Shown here: one piece after another, positions 1-8,776 of the stretch
How the letters are laid out: every line of letters starts with the position of its first letter
How positions within the stretch are numbered: position 1 is the stretch's first letter
Origin: a bacterium
GTDB taxonomy: Bacteria; Electryoneota; RPQS01
Direction of reading: 5' to 3'
NCBI GenBank assembly: GCA_026394155.1
Contig: JAPKYT010000062.1
Coordinates: 1-35,545, forward strand
DNA: 35,545 bases
The notes under the pieces: generated by a model
What the model saw: the letters and a program-made list of their open reading frames with translations, nothing else
Databases searched by the model: none
What the model was told of the DNA's origin: nothing
Position numbers and translations under genes: made by a program

Positions 1-446
1 CGTCAGACTGGCGTGGATGTCGTGCTCTCCGACCCGCGCCGAATCAAAGGCAAAGTGACCGGAATCATCGGACACGGTGACCAGACTATCGCCGCGCGCC
101 CGAAACAGAACCACCGTCGCACCTGCCGCCGGGCCGCCTTCATTCGGGAGCAGCACAATCCCCTCGACTCGGCCGAAGCCGGTCGGAATCGGACTCAAAA
201 TCAGAGTCACATGGGCAGTCCCGCCATCCGGAACACGCACCTCGCCATAAACGGTCAGATAGCCCGTCAGACTGGCGTGGATGTCGTGCTCTCCGACCCG
301 CGCCGAATCAAAGGCAAAGTGACCGGAATCATCGGACACGGTGACCAGACTATCGCCGCGCGCCCGAAACAGAACCACCGTCGCACCTGCTGCCGGGCCG
401 CCTTCATTCGGGAGCAGCACAATCCCCTCGACCCGACCATAGCCGG
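1..446 (-). repeat. 264-bp (88-codon) tandem repeat: copies at 1-~182 (partial) and 265-~446; a third, diverged copy lies upstream (~447-710)
   Basis: cgtcagactggcgtggatgtcgtgctctccgacccgcgcc... at 1 recurs at 265. Only one mismatch over the first ~165 bp (cctgccgcc versus cctgctgcc). Confidence 0.9.
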
Positions 447-774
447 TCGGTGGATTCATCAGGTTGAGAGTGAGGTGAGCCGTTTCGTTAGCCCGCACGC
501 GAGCCACCGCGAATGCCGGGAAGTAGGGGGCCAGAAAAGCGTTGACTCCCCATTCACCGACGGCAACAGAATCAAAGCTGAATTGACCTGAGCTGTCCGT
601 GACGGTGCTGAGGCTGTCTTGGTGCATGCGGTGGATCGTGACCGTCGCGCCAACGGCCGGACCGCCATTGTCGGGAAGCTGAACAATCCCGTCAATGGTT
701 CCAACTTGGGCGAAAACGGCCGTGGCCAGCAAGAGGAGGCTGGCTGCGAGAGAAAACAAACGATGTTTCAGCAT
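1..774 (-). CDS. Secreted protein with tandem carboxypeptidase-regulatory-like (Ig-like/CarboxypepD_reg) repeats, truncated by the left window edge
   Basis: Manual reverse-strand translation from ATG at 774: MLKHRLFSLAASLLLLATAVFAQVGTIDGIVQLPDNGGPAVGATVTIHRMHQDSLSTVTDSSGQFSFDSVAVGEW... gives a signal peptide followed by repeats 'RVEGIVLLPNEGGPAAGATVVLFRARGDSLVTVSDDSGHFAFDSARVGEHDIHASLTGY'. No stop before base 1, so it is missing from the ORF track. Confidence 0.85.
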   Translation of the reverse strand, partial: MLKHRLFSLAASLLLLATAVFAQVGTIDGIVQLPDNGGPAVGATVTIHRMHQDSLSTVTDSSGQFSFDSVAVGEWGVNAFLAPYFPAFAVARVRANETAHLTLNLMNPPTGYGRVEGIVLLPNEGGPAAGATVVLFRARGDSLVTVSDDSGHFAFDSARVGEHDIHASLTGYLTVYGEVRVPDGGTAHVTLILSPIPTGFGRVEGIVLLPNEGGPAAGATVVLFRARGDSLVTVSDDSGHFAFDSARVGEHDIHASLT

Positions 775-818
775 CCTGGACTCCTGTGCAAGTGAGATCT
801 TCATGGTGGAATAGTAAT

Positions 819-824
819 ATTATA
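819..824 (-). promoter_or_regulatory. Candidate -10 element (TATAAT) upstream of the repeat protein; no convincing -35
   Basis: Minus strand reads ...catctgcTATAATattac about 45 nt upstream of the ATG at 774. Confidence 0.3.
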
Positions 825-900
825 GCAGATGTCGGGCCAGAGATTCTGTGCTAAAATAATCAAGAGATTAACAAGCTCTATCCATCACAAGTGTAATTCG

Positions 901-930
901 GCTGCGCAACTTGCATAACCCTTGCGCAGC
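901..930. other. Perfect 9-bp inverted repeat with 12-nt loop
   Basis: gctgcgcaa-cttgcataaccc-ttgcgcagc; arms are exact reverse complements. Confidence 0.6.
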
Positions 931-1096
931 AACGGCACACTGATCAGTCCTCCCGGAGGCACGGAAGAGGCTGCGCTTCATGGCGCGTTCCGGCATTGGT
1001 CAGTGAAACAGCCGTACTTCACTGTCCGCTGGGCGGTGATGAAACAGACTTCCCACTGTTAGAGGAAGTACTCGGCCGAGGACAAGATCCCGCAAA

Positions 1097-2677
1097 TTAG
1101 CCCACTGCCCTCCCTCTGAATTCGTCAGTCACCTCCTTCTTCTGCTTCCAACTGTAACACTTGAATTCATCGAGACTTAAAGCGTCATCGGGTTCGAGCT
1201 TGATGTACATGAAAGAGTCCCACATGATCTGCCGCAGGTGAGAGCGGAGTCCTTGTGTGATATAGTCCACAACCGTCGGATGCGCTTTGATTGTCAGACC
1301 CATTTCCCCGGTCTTGGCGCGGAAGCGGCGCACCCACGTCTGAAGCTGCGTGACCACCGATTCCTTGGTGATGACCATGCCAGTCCCGCGGCAGGTGGGG
1401 CAAGCCTCGTTAAAGGCGAACATCAGCGAGTCCTTGCTGCGCTGCCGCGTCATTTCCATGATGCCGAACTGGCTGATGGGCGCGATGTCCCACTTGGCGC
1501 GGTCATCCTTGAGCGCGCTGCGCATGGCCTCAAAGATGCGGCGGCGGTTCTTCTCCTCGGTCTGGTCTATGAAGTCTATGATGATGATGCCGCCCAGATC
1601 GCGCAGCCGCAGTTGCCGCGCGACTTCGTTCACCGCCTTGAGATTGACGCGCAGAATGTTCTCTTCCTGATTCTCCTTGCCCACGAAGCGGCCCGAATTC
1701 ACGTCAATCGTCACCACCGCCTCGGTTTGCTCGATAATCAGATAGCTGCCGCCACCGAACCAGACCTTGCGGGCGATGCCTTTTTCGATCTCCGCTTCGA
1801 TGTTGAACGAGTCGAAGACCGGCTCCTTGCCTTCATAGAGCTGGATGCGGTCGAGCAGAGTCGGAGCCACCGAGCGCACATAGGCGCGGATCTCGCGATG
1901 AAGCTTGGGGCTGTCCACCACCACGTCGTTCATGTCGGGCGTGAATAGATCGCGCACCACGCTGCTGGTGAGCGGCGCTTCCTTGTGCACGCGCACCGGA
2001 GCCTTGCTCTTCTCGATGGCGCGCTCGATGAGATTCCAGTGGCGCATCATTGTCCGCAGGTCGCGGCGCACTTCCTCGTCGGACTTGCCTTCGCCCACCG
2101 TCCGGCAAATCAGTCCGAATCCTTCCGGCTGGATGGCCCGCAGAATGTTCTTCAGCCGCTTGCGCTCCTTCAGGTCGGGGATACGTTTCGATACCCCGAC
2201 CATATTGTCACCGGGCATCAGAACGAGAAACCGCCCGGGCAGAGAGATCTGCGACGTCAGCCGCGGCCCCTTGTTGCCCAGCGGCTCCTTGATGACCTGC
2301 ACGAGAATTTCCTGACCGGACTTGAGCTCGGGCCGCGGCCGCACCGGCCGGCGGTAACCCGGACGCTTGGTCGGCAGAGAGACTTCGTCCATGTCCATGC
2401 CTTCCGCCATCTCCACGGCCGATTGGAACAGGTCCGAAAAATGAATGAAGCCGTCCGCGTCCCAGCCGATGTTGACGAAGGCCGCTTGCATGCCGGGAAT
2501 GACCCGGCGCACAAGACCCTTGTAGACGTCTCCTACGTGCCGCTCGTGCTCGGCACGTTCCACGAACACATTCACGAGCACACCCTCTTCGAGCAGCGCA
2601 ATACGCGTCTCGGTGACGGTGCAGTTGATGACCATTTGCTTTTTCACGTTTCCCACCAGTGAGATTCTATGGTTCAT
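1097..2677 (-). CDS. rng: Ribonuclease E/G family protein (RNase G-like)
   Basis: TETRIALLEEGVLVNVFVE, S1 region (GDVYKGLVRRVIPGMQAAFVNIG), catalytic motifs TIDVNSG and IIIIDFID, Zn-link CPTCRGTG. ORF is open to 2785, but homology starts at MNHRIS (2677) or MVINCTV (2635), and starts above 2733 would overlap the upstream gene. Confidence 0.95.
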   Translation of the reverse strand: MNHRISLVGNVKKQMVINCTVTETRIALLEEGVLVNVFVERAEHERHVGDVYKGLVRRVIPGMQAAFVNIGWDADGFIHFSDLFQSAVEMAEGMDMDEVSLPTKRPGYRRPVRPRPELKSGQEILVQVIKEPLGNKGPRLTSQISLPGRFLVLMPGDNMVGVSKRIPDLKERKRLKNILRAIQPEGFGLICRTVGEGKSDEEVRRDLRTMMRHWNLIERAIEKSKAPVRVHKEAPLTSSVVRDLFTPDMNDVVVDSPKLHREIRAYVRSVAPTLLDRIQLYEGKEPVFDSFNIEAEIEKGIARKVWFGGGSYLIIEQTEAVVTIDVNSGRFVGKENQEENILRVNLKAVNEVARQLRLRDLGGIIIIDFIDQTEEKNRRRIFEAMRSALKDDRAKWDIAPISQFGIMEMTRQRSKDSLMFAFNEACPTCRGTGMVITKESVVTQLQTWVRRFRAKTGEMGLTIKAHPTVVDYITQGLRSHLRQIMWDSFMYIKLEPDDALSLDEFKCYSWKQKKEVTDEFRGRAVG

Positions 2678-2732
2678 GCCGTCCCACTCAGGCGGCATCT
2701 TCTTTCTCAAACTGTGCGGCGCCGGCGGACGA

Positions 2733-4475
2733 TTAGAACGAACTCTGCAGCGAGACGTGTATCTTGCCGCTGAGCAGCCGGTCATCCTGCCCTACGCCGT
2801 AGTCAAAACCCCATACTCCGATGTTGGTCTCGATCCGCAGACCCACACCCGCTCCCGCCCGCATCAGCGTGCTGCTTTCCAGCCCGCTGTCCGTTTTTCG
2901 CTCGCGATAGACGCTTCCCACGTCGCAAAATGTGAAAACGCGGGAGGCCGTTCCCAGCAGATAGCGCAGCTCCGCCGAGGCCCATCCGACCCGCGATCCG
3001 AGGAACTGCTCTTCGCGGTAGCCGCGCAGCGTGCGCGCGCCACCCAAACGGTAGAGATCGGGAAGCAGCGCCTCCGGCTCGGTCGTCTCGAGAACACGGG
3101 CGTGAACGCTCGCGTCGGCCACCCAGAATGGAAACAACTCCTGCGCAATCTCGCTGTCTACGCCTGCCCGGTGATGGCGGAACGAGCCGGAAGGCTCCCC
3201 GGACGCGGAGTCCTCGCACCGGCGCCAACCGGTTCCGGCCTGTGTGGAAAAAAACGCGCCGTTTCGCGGATTGGTCGGATGGTCGCGCGTATCGAAGGCA
3301 AATCCCGCTTCTGCGTAGGTGGTGCGGTTATCGGGAAGATTGAGTTGCGAGGCCGAGGCAGAGTCGGTGAAGACGGCCTCGTACTGCAGAGCTCCCCAGA
3401 CTGTCGTCTTGCTGCCCAGTTCCAGTTCCGCGCGCGTGGAGATGCGGCGTGACACGTAGAGCGTGTCCTCCACGCGCTGTCCGAAATCCATCCGCAGAGC
3501 CAGCGGCTGCCCGAAGATCCACGGTTCGCGGTACGAGAGTTCCACGGCCTGAATGCGCTCGTTCGGACGCTCCCAGTGAACGCGGCCGCGCCGTCCGCTT
3601 CCGAAAAGATTGAGAAACTCCAGATTCACCAGACCGCTGAGAACGGCCGCCCGACCTTGCGAGGCAGGCAGGTACCCGGCCACGGCATCCAGTCTCGTGG
3701 AGCGGGCTTCTTCGATGGGGAATCGCACACCGGTTTGCCCGACGTCATTCACCGCAATCTCAGACCGTCCCACGCGACGAATAAAATCGAGACGCGACAG
3801 CCGCCGCCGCGCCGTCTCCACCTTGCGCTGATCGAACAGCTCCCCGGTCTGAAGACGGGTCTCGCGCCGCAGAAGGTATTCATGCGTCTGCCGGTTCCCG
3901 GGAAAGGCAATGAAATCGAGTTTCGTCAGCGGCCCGCTGCTCACCAGAAAATGAATCTCAATCTGCGGCGCGAGGGAATCCGTCATCGTCCAGTCCACGT
4001 CCACGCGGGCAAACGGATAACCGGAGTTCTCCATGTGCTCGACGATCAGATTCGCATCGTCAGCGATCTGCGACCAGCGAAAGACCGCTCCCGGCCGGCA
4101 GAAGGCGCGCCGCGCGGCGGGGGCCGGCACGCGCGAACTGTCTCCCAGCCAGCGGACGGCCGCGATCTTCCCCAGCTCGCCCTCGCGGATGTACACGTGC
4201 AGCGTGCCTCGTCCCCGCGCGTCCGACCACCACACGGTGCTGTCCACCTGCGCAGCGACAAAATCGTGCGCGATCATCGAGTCTTGGAGTGCACCCGCCT
4301 GCGCCCCAAGATCCGCCGAGTCCTTCACACTCGAGTCCGACCACGCCAGAAAGCGTTCTAACTCGCCCGAGGAGAATTCGCGGTTGCCGTGAAAAACGAC
4401 TCGCTTCGCCGCCGCGGCCGTCATTCCCGCCGCGAGCAGCATCCCCATGAGCAGAATCAGATGACCCCGGCTCAT
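2733..4475 (-). CDS. Omp85-superfamily outer membrane protein (BamA/TamA-like, POTRA + surface-antigen barrel)
   Basis: N-terminal signal peptide, POTRA-like segments, conserved L6 motif 'LGGARTLRGYREEQFLGSR', C-terminal aromatic 'VSLQSSF'. Confidence 0.85.
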   Translation of the reverse strand: MSRGHLILLMGMLLAAGMTAAAAKRVVFHGNREFSSGELERFLAWSDSSVKDSADLGAQAGALQDSMIAHDFVAAQVDSTVWWSDARGRGTLHVYIREGELGKIAAVRWLGDSSRVPAPAARRAFCRPGAVFRWSQIADDANLIVEHMENSGYPFARVDVDWTMTDSLAPQIEIHFLVSSGPLTKLDFIAFPGNRQTHEYLLRRETRLQTGELFDQRKVETARRRLSRLDFIRRVGRSEIAVNDVGQTGVRFPIEEARSTRLDAVAGYLPASQGRAAVLSGLVNLEFLNLFGSGRRGRVHWERPNERIQAVELSYREPWIFGQPLALRMDFGQRVEDTLYVSRRISTRAELELGSKTTVWGALQYEAVFTDSASASQLNLPDNRTTYAEAGFAFDTRDHPTNPRNGAFFSTQAGTGWRRCEDSASGEPSGSFRHHRAGVDSEIAQELFPFWVADASVHARVLETTEPEALLPDLYRLGGARTLRGYREEQFLGSRVGWASAELRYLLGTASRVFTFCDVGSVYRERKTDSGLESSTLMRAGAGVGLRIETNIGVWGFDYGVGQDDRLLSGKIHVSLQSSF

Positions 4476-7400
4476 AAGTAGGCCCTCACTTCGAGCCGGC
4501 CGGTGTGATAGGTTTTCTCGCCCGCGTCGCGCCGCCCCATGTAATTCAGCGAACCGGAGAAATTCTGACCGAACTGATACGTCCCGCGGGCCGACCAGCG
4601 ATAGTTCTCTCCCCGGTTGGCGCCGCGCCCGAGCTCATAGGGAACCAGCGACTTGTTGGATGCTGCGTGAATCCAAGCGGCGTCAGCGTCGAAGCGTCCC
4701 TTGCCCAGCAGAATCAGCGCCGCGTGCGGCTTCACCTCGCGCAGACTGACTTGCGTCGCCGTCAGCTCGTCGCGCGCTTCGCCGAGCTTCAGGTCTATTC
4801 CCGTTTCCCAGCGCCGACCCAGCGCGACCGTATTGATCTGGGAAAGATCCAAGCGTTTCACATCACCGTCGGGAGCGGTTCGCGCGCCATAACGGATGGT
4901 CTCGGTGGACAAATCCGCTTCGCTCTCACCGCGCCAGAACTGCCAATAGCGCGCGCGAACCCGGGCGCCGACCTCGCGCAGCGCGCGCGACTGTCCGCCG
5001 TTGAGGAACTGATTCTGCAGCGAGTGCGATTCCCGGTAGCGCAGCCGAAGAGCCAGTTTCTGACTGAGCCGCCACACGTTCACATCCTGCCGGAAGGTGG
5101 CATTGCCCAAGAGCGTCGAGTCGCCGCGAAACCGCGAAGGGTCGAGCAGCAGGAGTCGTCCGCTCAGCGGCAAGCGCGTGCGCTCTTCGATGGTCAGCTC
5201 GGATTCCAGCGACAAGGCCCGCACGAGTGCGCTCGATTTTCCCGGTGGAAGCTCATCGGGGCGCAGCGAAACCAGCGAACTGAAGGAGAGCTCCGTAACC
5301 GGTTCGTAGGAACCGGTGTAGCGGGGAACCAGAATGTAGTTCCCTTGATCATCCGGCACGTACTGATCGCCTTCCCGCCGGTAGCTGCCGGTTCCTTCGG
5401 GCACTTGAAGGGCCACCAATAACTGATTCTGCGTGCGCGTCTTGGCCACGTCGTAAACCGCATTGGCCTCGACGATCCGGCTACGCGGCGTGATGAGAGC
5501 CTCGAGATGTCCCACGTCCGAGGTCACGTCCGCAGAATCCGACGCCGCATAATTCTTCTCGCGGTGAGCATAGCGCAGCAGAACGCGGCCGATCTCCGGA
5601 GGCGACCATGATCCTTCCGAACTCACGGTCCGCGCGTCGGCGGAACGGTGAAACGTTCCTTGCGGCGCGAGCAGATCATCCGTGCGGCGCTGATAGCCGC
5701 CACTCACCGCCAGATGCGCCGGCAAGTCTACGTCTGTGCCCGCCGACCAATCCAGAAACCGGAACCCGCCATAGCCGCTGCCGATCCGGTCACGTTTGCG
5801 CTCGCGGTCAACCGTGAATCGCGGGGCCAGCCGCCACAGTCTGCCGTTGACGCGCCCACCCTGCCGCATCCAGTTGCCGCGCCGCCCGCTCACGCTGTCA
5901 TCGCTCTGCAACGTCAGGTGCGACACGGCCACATTCCACTTCCGCAACACCGTCAGATTCCCGCCCACGCTCCGCCTGCGTGAGGAAAATGCGTCCCCGC
6001 GACGAAGATCGCCGTATCCTCCTAACAGCGTCAGCGCGCTCAGCGGGCTGAACTTCAGGTTCGTTTCACGGATGGTTTCCTCGAATCCCGTGTTGCGCGC
6101 GACGTCCCACTCGCGCTCGAACTCCACTTCCGAAACGCGGCTGAGCTCCACGAATCGCCGGTCGCGGTGGCGCACGCGTCCTCCCAACTCAACTCGCTGC
6201 GGCCGCACCCAGAGAAGTTTCGGCTGTTCGCGAGCGAATTCCGCCGAGATCACGTACGCGGCGCCGTCGTTGTCGCCGTCACCAATGCTGGAGAAGGAAT
6301 TCAGATCGCGGCGGCTGCCCGCGAATTCGCCCTGCATTGTCAGCCCGCGCAGCGGCGATCCATGCACCCGGACGTCCGCCAAGGTGTGCTGCTGCGGCAG
6401 CGGCAGGCGGCGAAACGGACGATAGCGCCCGCGCGACGGCCCCATCCAGCGGAAGTAGCTGAGTCCCAGCGAATCCGCCGCGGCTTCATAGTCTCCGTTC
6501 CCCAGTCCAAAATCCCCGAAGGACACGCGCCATTGTCCGGTCGGACGATTGAGAGAATCGCGCGGCGAAAAGACGAAGATCGAGTAGGTGAGCGTATCCC
6601 GGCGCACGTAGTCCCCGCCTTGCACACCGATAGAATCCGCCGTCGGCGAGACCGCCGCACCGGCGTTGTCGCCCGCGGCCGAGAGCAATGCACGATCCTC
6701 GTCTTTCAGTCCCAGTCCGATGGGCCGCGTGCGATCATCGCTCTCGGTGATCCACGTCACGCTGCCCCCGGCGCGCTCACCGCCGAATCGGACTTCCGCT
6801 TTTCCCGCGCCGTAGAATCTCTCGTATTCTTCGGTTGAATACTCGAAATCCACCACGATGCGCGAGTCCGACGTGATCAGACGACGGGACGTGAAGGAAA
6901 TTTCCCCCGAGGCATAGTCAATCACGTAATCATTGCCCTCGCCGCGCCGCAAAACTACCCCGTCCAGCCACACCGTCTCCGTTCCCGCCAGAACGATGAT
7001 GCCGATCTCGCCGTTGCGGCCATGAAGCGGGTACGGGCCCTGATTGGCTTCCTGACCGTAGAAAGAATTGGTGAAGAACTGGCCGCGACTGACGGCGCCG
7101 CCCGCCGTCAGCGAGGCCGGTCCGAGTGCGGCCTGTCCCATCACACCGGTGAGCTTGCGCGTGTAGGTGTCGTACTGCCCGCCGGCCAGATCGAGCGTGT
7201 AGTCGCCGAGAGTCGCGGAGAATCGCGGAGTGCGAACCGAGATGAAGACCTTTTCAAGTTCACTGATCGTCTCGGTCGTTCCCTCCGGCTGGATGGGCGT
7301 GGACTGATCGGTGAGAGCGGCCACCACGTCCACGTCGCGGCCGACCCGCCCTTGGATCTGGAGATTGAGAGCGGATTCGAGTTGGAGATCCTGTCCCGTT

Positions 7401-7900
7401 CCGACCTGTACGCTACGAATCAGCGAACCGGACTTGCTGAGCCGCGTCCACCCCTCCGTCTCCCCGCTTTCCATCGAGGGCGCGAGAGCGATACGCGCGG
7501 TGTCGAGTCCCGCGCTGTCAGGTCGCGCGCGCAGGATGTCCCGCAGACTGCGTCGCGAGTAGCTGCGGTACAAAGGCACGGCGCGATAAACGTACTCCAC
7601 CCGCAACGAGTCGCCCGCCAAGAGCGGATGATACACCCAAATCCGGTTGCCGGGCTCGGCGATTCGCCAATCGCGGAATTCCGCGATGGGTTCGCCGTTG
7701 CGAAAGATCATCACCGAGTCCAACACGACCCACGTCACGGGCAGGGTGAACAGCGTGTCCGGCGCGCCCGATCCGTGGAAAACCGCCACGCCGCTACGGC
7801 TCGGTACGGCCGACAACGCGGCTATCGGCAGCAGAACGGCAAGAACCAGCAGGAGCGCTCCGCGCGGCAACGCGGACGGGCGGATCGGAACGGCTCTCAT
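4472..7900 (-). CDS. Large (1142 aa) exported, probably outer-membrane beta-barrel protein of unknown function
   Basis: Signal peptide; 'LQIQGRVGRDVDVVAALTDQSTPIQPEGTTETISELEKVFISVRTPRFSATLGDYTLDL' and 'YVIDYASGEISFTSRRLITSDSRIVVDFEY' resemble an uncharacterised family I recall from FCB-group genomes; many alternating amphipathic strand segments. 4-bp overlap with the downstream Omp85 gene. Confidence 0.75.
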   Translation of the reverse strand: MRAVPIRPSALPRGALLLVLAVLLPIAALSAVPSRSGVAVFHGSGAPDTLFTLPVTWVVLDSVMIFRNGEPIAEFRDWRIAEPGNRIWVYHPLLAGDSLRVEYVYRAVPLYRSYSRRSLRDILRARPDSAGLDTARIALAPSMESGETEGWTRLSKSGSLIRSVQVGTGQDLQLESALNLQIQGRVGRDVDVVAALTDQSTPIQPEGTTETISELEKVFISVRTPRFSATLGDYTLDLAGGQYDTYTRKLTGVMGQAALGPASLTAGGAVSRGQFFTNSFYGQEANQGPYPLHGRNGEIGIIVLAGTETVWLDGVVLRRGEGNDYVIDYASGEISFTSRRLITSDSRIVVDFEYSTEEYERFYGAGKAEVRFGGERAGGSVTWITESDDRTRPIGLGLKDEDRALLSAAGDNAGAAVSPTADSIGVQGGDYVRRDTLTYSIFVFSPRDSLNRPTGQWRVSFGDFGLGNGDYEAAADSLGLSYFRWMGPSRGRYRPFRRLPLPQQHTLADVRVHGSPLRGLTMQGEFAGSRRDLNSFSSIGDGDNDGAAYVISAEFAREQPKLLWVRPQRVELGGRVRHRDRRFVELSRVSEVEFEREWDVARNTGFEETIRETNLKFSPLSALTLLGGYGDLRRGDAFSSRRRSVGGNLTVLRKWNVAVSHLTLQSDDSVSGRRGNWMRQGGRVNGRLWRLAPRFTVDRERKRDRIGSGYGGFRFLDWSAGTDVDLPAHLAVSGGYQRRTDDLLAPQGTFHRSADARTVSSEGSWSPPEIGRVLLRYAHREKNYAASDSADVTSDVGHLEALITPRSRIVEANAVYDVAKTRTQNQLLVALQVPEGTGSYRREGDQYVPDDQGNYILVPRYTGSYEPVTELSFSSLVSLRPDELPPGKSSALVRALSLESELTIEERTRLPLSGRLLLLDPSRFRGDSTLLGNATFRQDVNVWRLSQKLALRLRYRESHSLQNQFLNGGQSRALREVGARVRARYWQFWRGESEADLSTETIRYGARTAPDGDVKRLDLSQINTVALGRRWETGIDLKLGEARDELTATQVSLREVKPHAALILLGKGRFDADAAWIHAASNKSLVPYELGRGANRGENYRWSARGTYQFGQNFSGSLNYMGRRDAGEKTYHTGRLEVRAYL

Positions 7901-8776
7901 TCACTTCGATGTGTAGTCAACCCGGTACACCGCTCCCGCACTCTTGTCGAGCAGGTAAAGAACCTCGCCGGCGAGGCAGGCCGCCGTGGTGCGGAACTCG
8001 CCAAGCCCGCTCAGGTCTCCGCTTGTCAACAACGTATCAGGTGGAGAGTCTTGGGCGCACACGCGCAACACCGTCTGCATCGAGGCAATGATCAGGCACG
8101 TGTCCGCGCTGGACAAGTTCACGTCGCCCTCGGAAATGCGCAACGGAAGCGCCGCCGCCGGATTCAGAAGAGGATCGGCATGGCGCACCGCTCCGCCGCC
8201 CCGCTCCCACCAGAAGAGTCCGCGTCGAGGCACAAACGCCATGCTGGCGACATTTGAGATGAATTGCAGACCGCTGCCGCTGCCCGATTCCGCCTGCAGC
8301 GTGAACAACGGATCATAACGGAGCAGCTTGCCGCGGTCGCGATCATAAACAAAAAGGTCCCCCTGCGGGGACAGCGCCAAAGCTTCCGGCTGGTTCGCAC
8401 GGTCACTGCCCGCGATGCGGATCTCCAGCGTGCCCTGATACACCAGCAGTCGCGTGAACTTCTCAATGCGCCGGTTGCCGTAATCGAGCACCCATACCGC
8501 ATTCCCGCGGTCGGCCACCACCGCGCGCGGCCAACGAAATTGCCCGTGCGCGTCTCCGAAACCGCCGGTTTCAACGACCACCGTTCCGCTGCTGTCGAAG
8601 GCCACCACCCGCTGATGGCCTGTGTCGGCCACGTAGATCAGGCCGTCGGCGGCCACCGATATGCTGCGCGGATCTCGCAGCTCAACGGTAGGCGAGGGAA
8701 CGATTCGCGTCCACCGTATCTGTGCCGCGACCGGCAGCCATGCGGCCAGCAGCGCCGCTGTCAGCAGGGCTTTCAT
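7901..8776 (-). CDS. Exported NHL-repeat / beta-propeller-like protein
   Basis: Likely start MKALLTAALLAAWLPVAAQIRW (8776; ORF open to 8806); 'PRSISVAADGLIYVADTGHQRVVAFDSSG' and 'WPRAVVADRGNAVWVLDYGNRRIEKF' are NHL-like blades. Confidence 0.8.
   Translation of the reverse strand: MKALLTAALLAAWLPVAAQIRWTRIVPSPTVELRDPRSISVAADGLIYVADTGHQRVVAFDSSGTVVVETGGFGDAHGQFRWPRAVVADRGNAVWVLDYGNRRIEKFTRLLVYQGTLEIRIAGSDRANQPEALALSPQGDLFVYDRDRGKLLRYDPLFTLQAESGSGSGLQFISNVASMAFVPRRGLFWWERGGGAVRHADPLLNPAAALPLRISEGDVNLSSADTCLIIASMQTVLRVCAQDSPPDTLLTSGDLSGLGEFRTTAACLAGEVLYLLDKSAGAVYRVDYTSK

Noticed and set aside
13-591. 192-aa + strand ORF containing two copies of DVVLSDPRRIKGKVTGIIGHGDQTIAARPKQNHRRTC
   Set aside because: The internal repeat is real DNA repetition, but the coding strand is minus (signal peptide plus Ig-like repeats); the + frame is a mirror.
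459-704. 81-aa minus-strand ORF MEPLTGLFSFPTMAV...
   Set aside because: Wrong frame of the repeat-protein gene 1-774.
901-930. Rho-independent terminator at the 9-bp inverted repeat
   Set aside because: No T-tract on either side on either strand; kept only as an unexplained inverted repeat.
915-1000. 42-aa minus-strand ORF MPERAMKRSLFRASGRTDQCAVAAQGLCKLRSRITLVMDRAC within 860-1000
   Set aside because: Short, no SD or homology recognised, overlaps hairpins; likely chance.
7022-8257. 411-aa + strand ORF
   Set aside because: Opposite the OMP and NHL genes, which have signal peptides and domain-like sequence; this one is Arg/His-rich without motifs.
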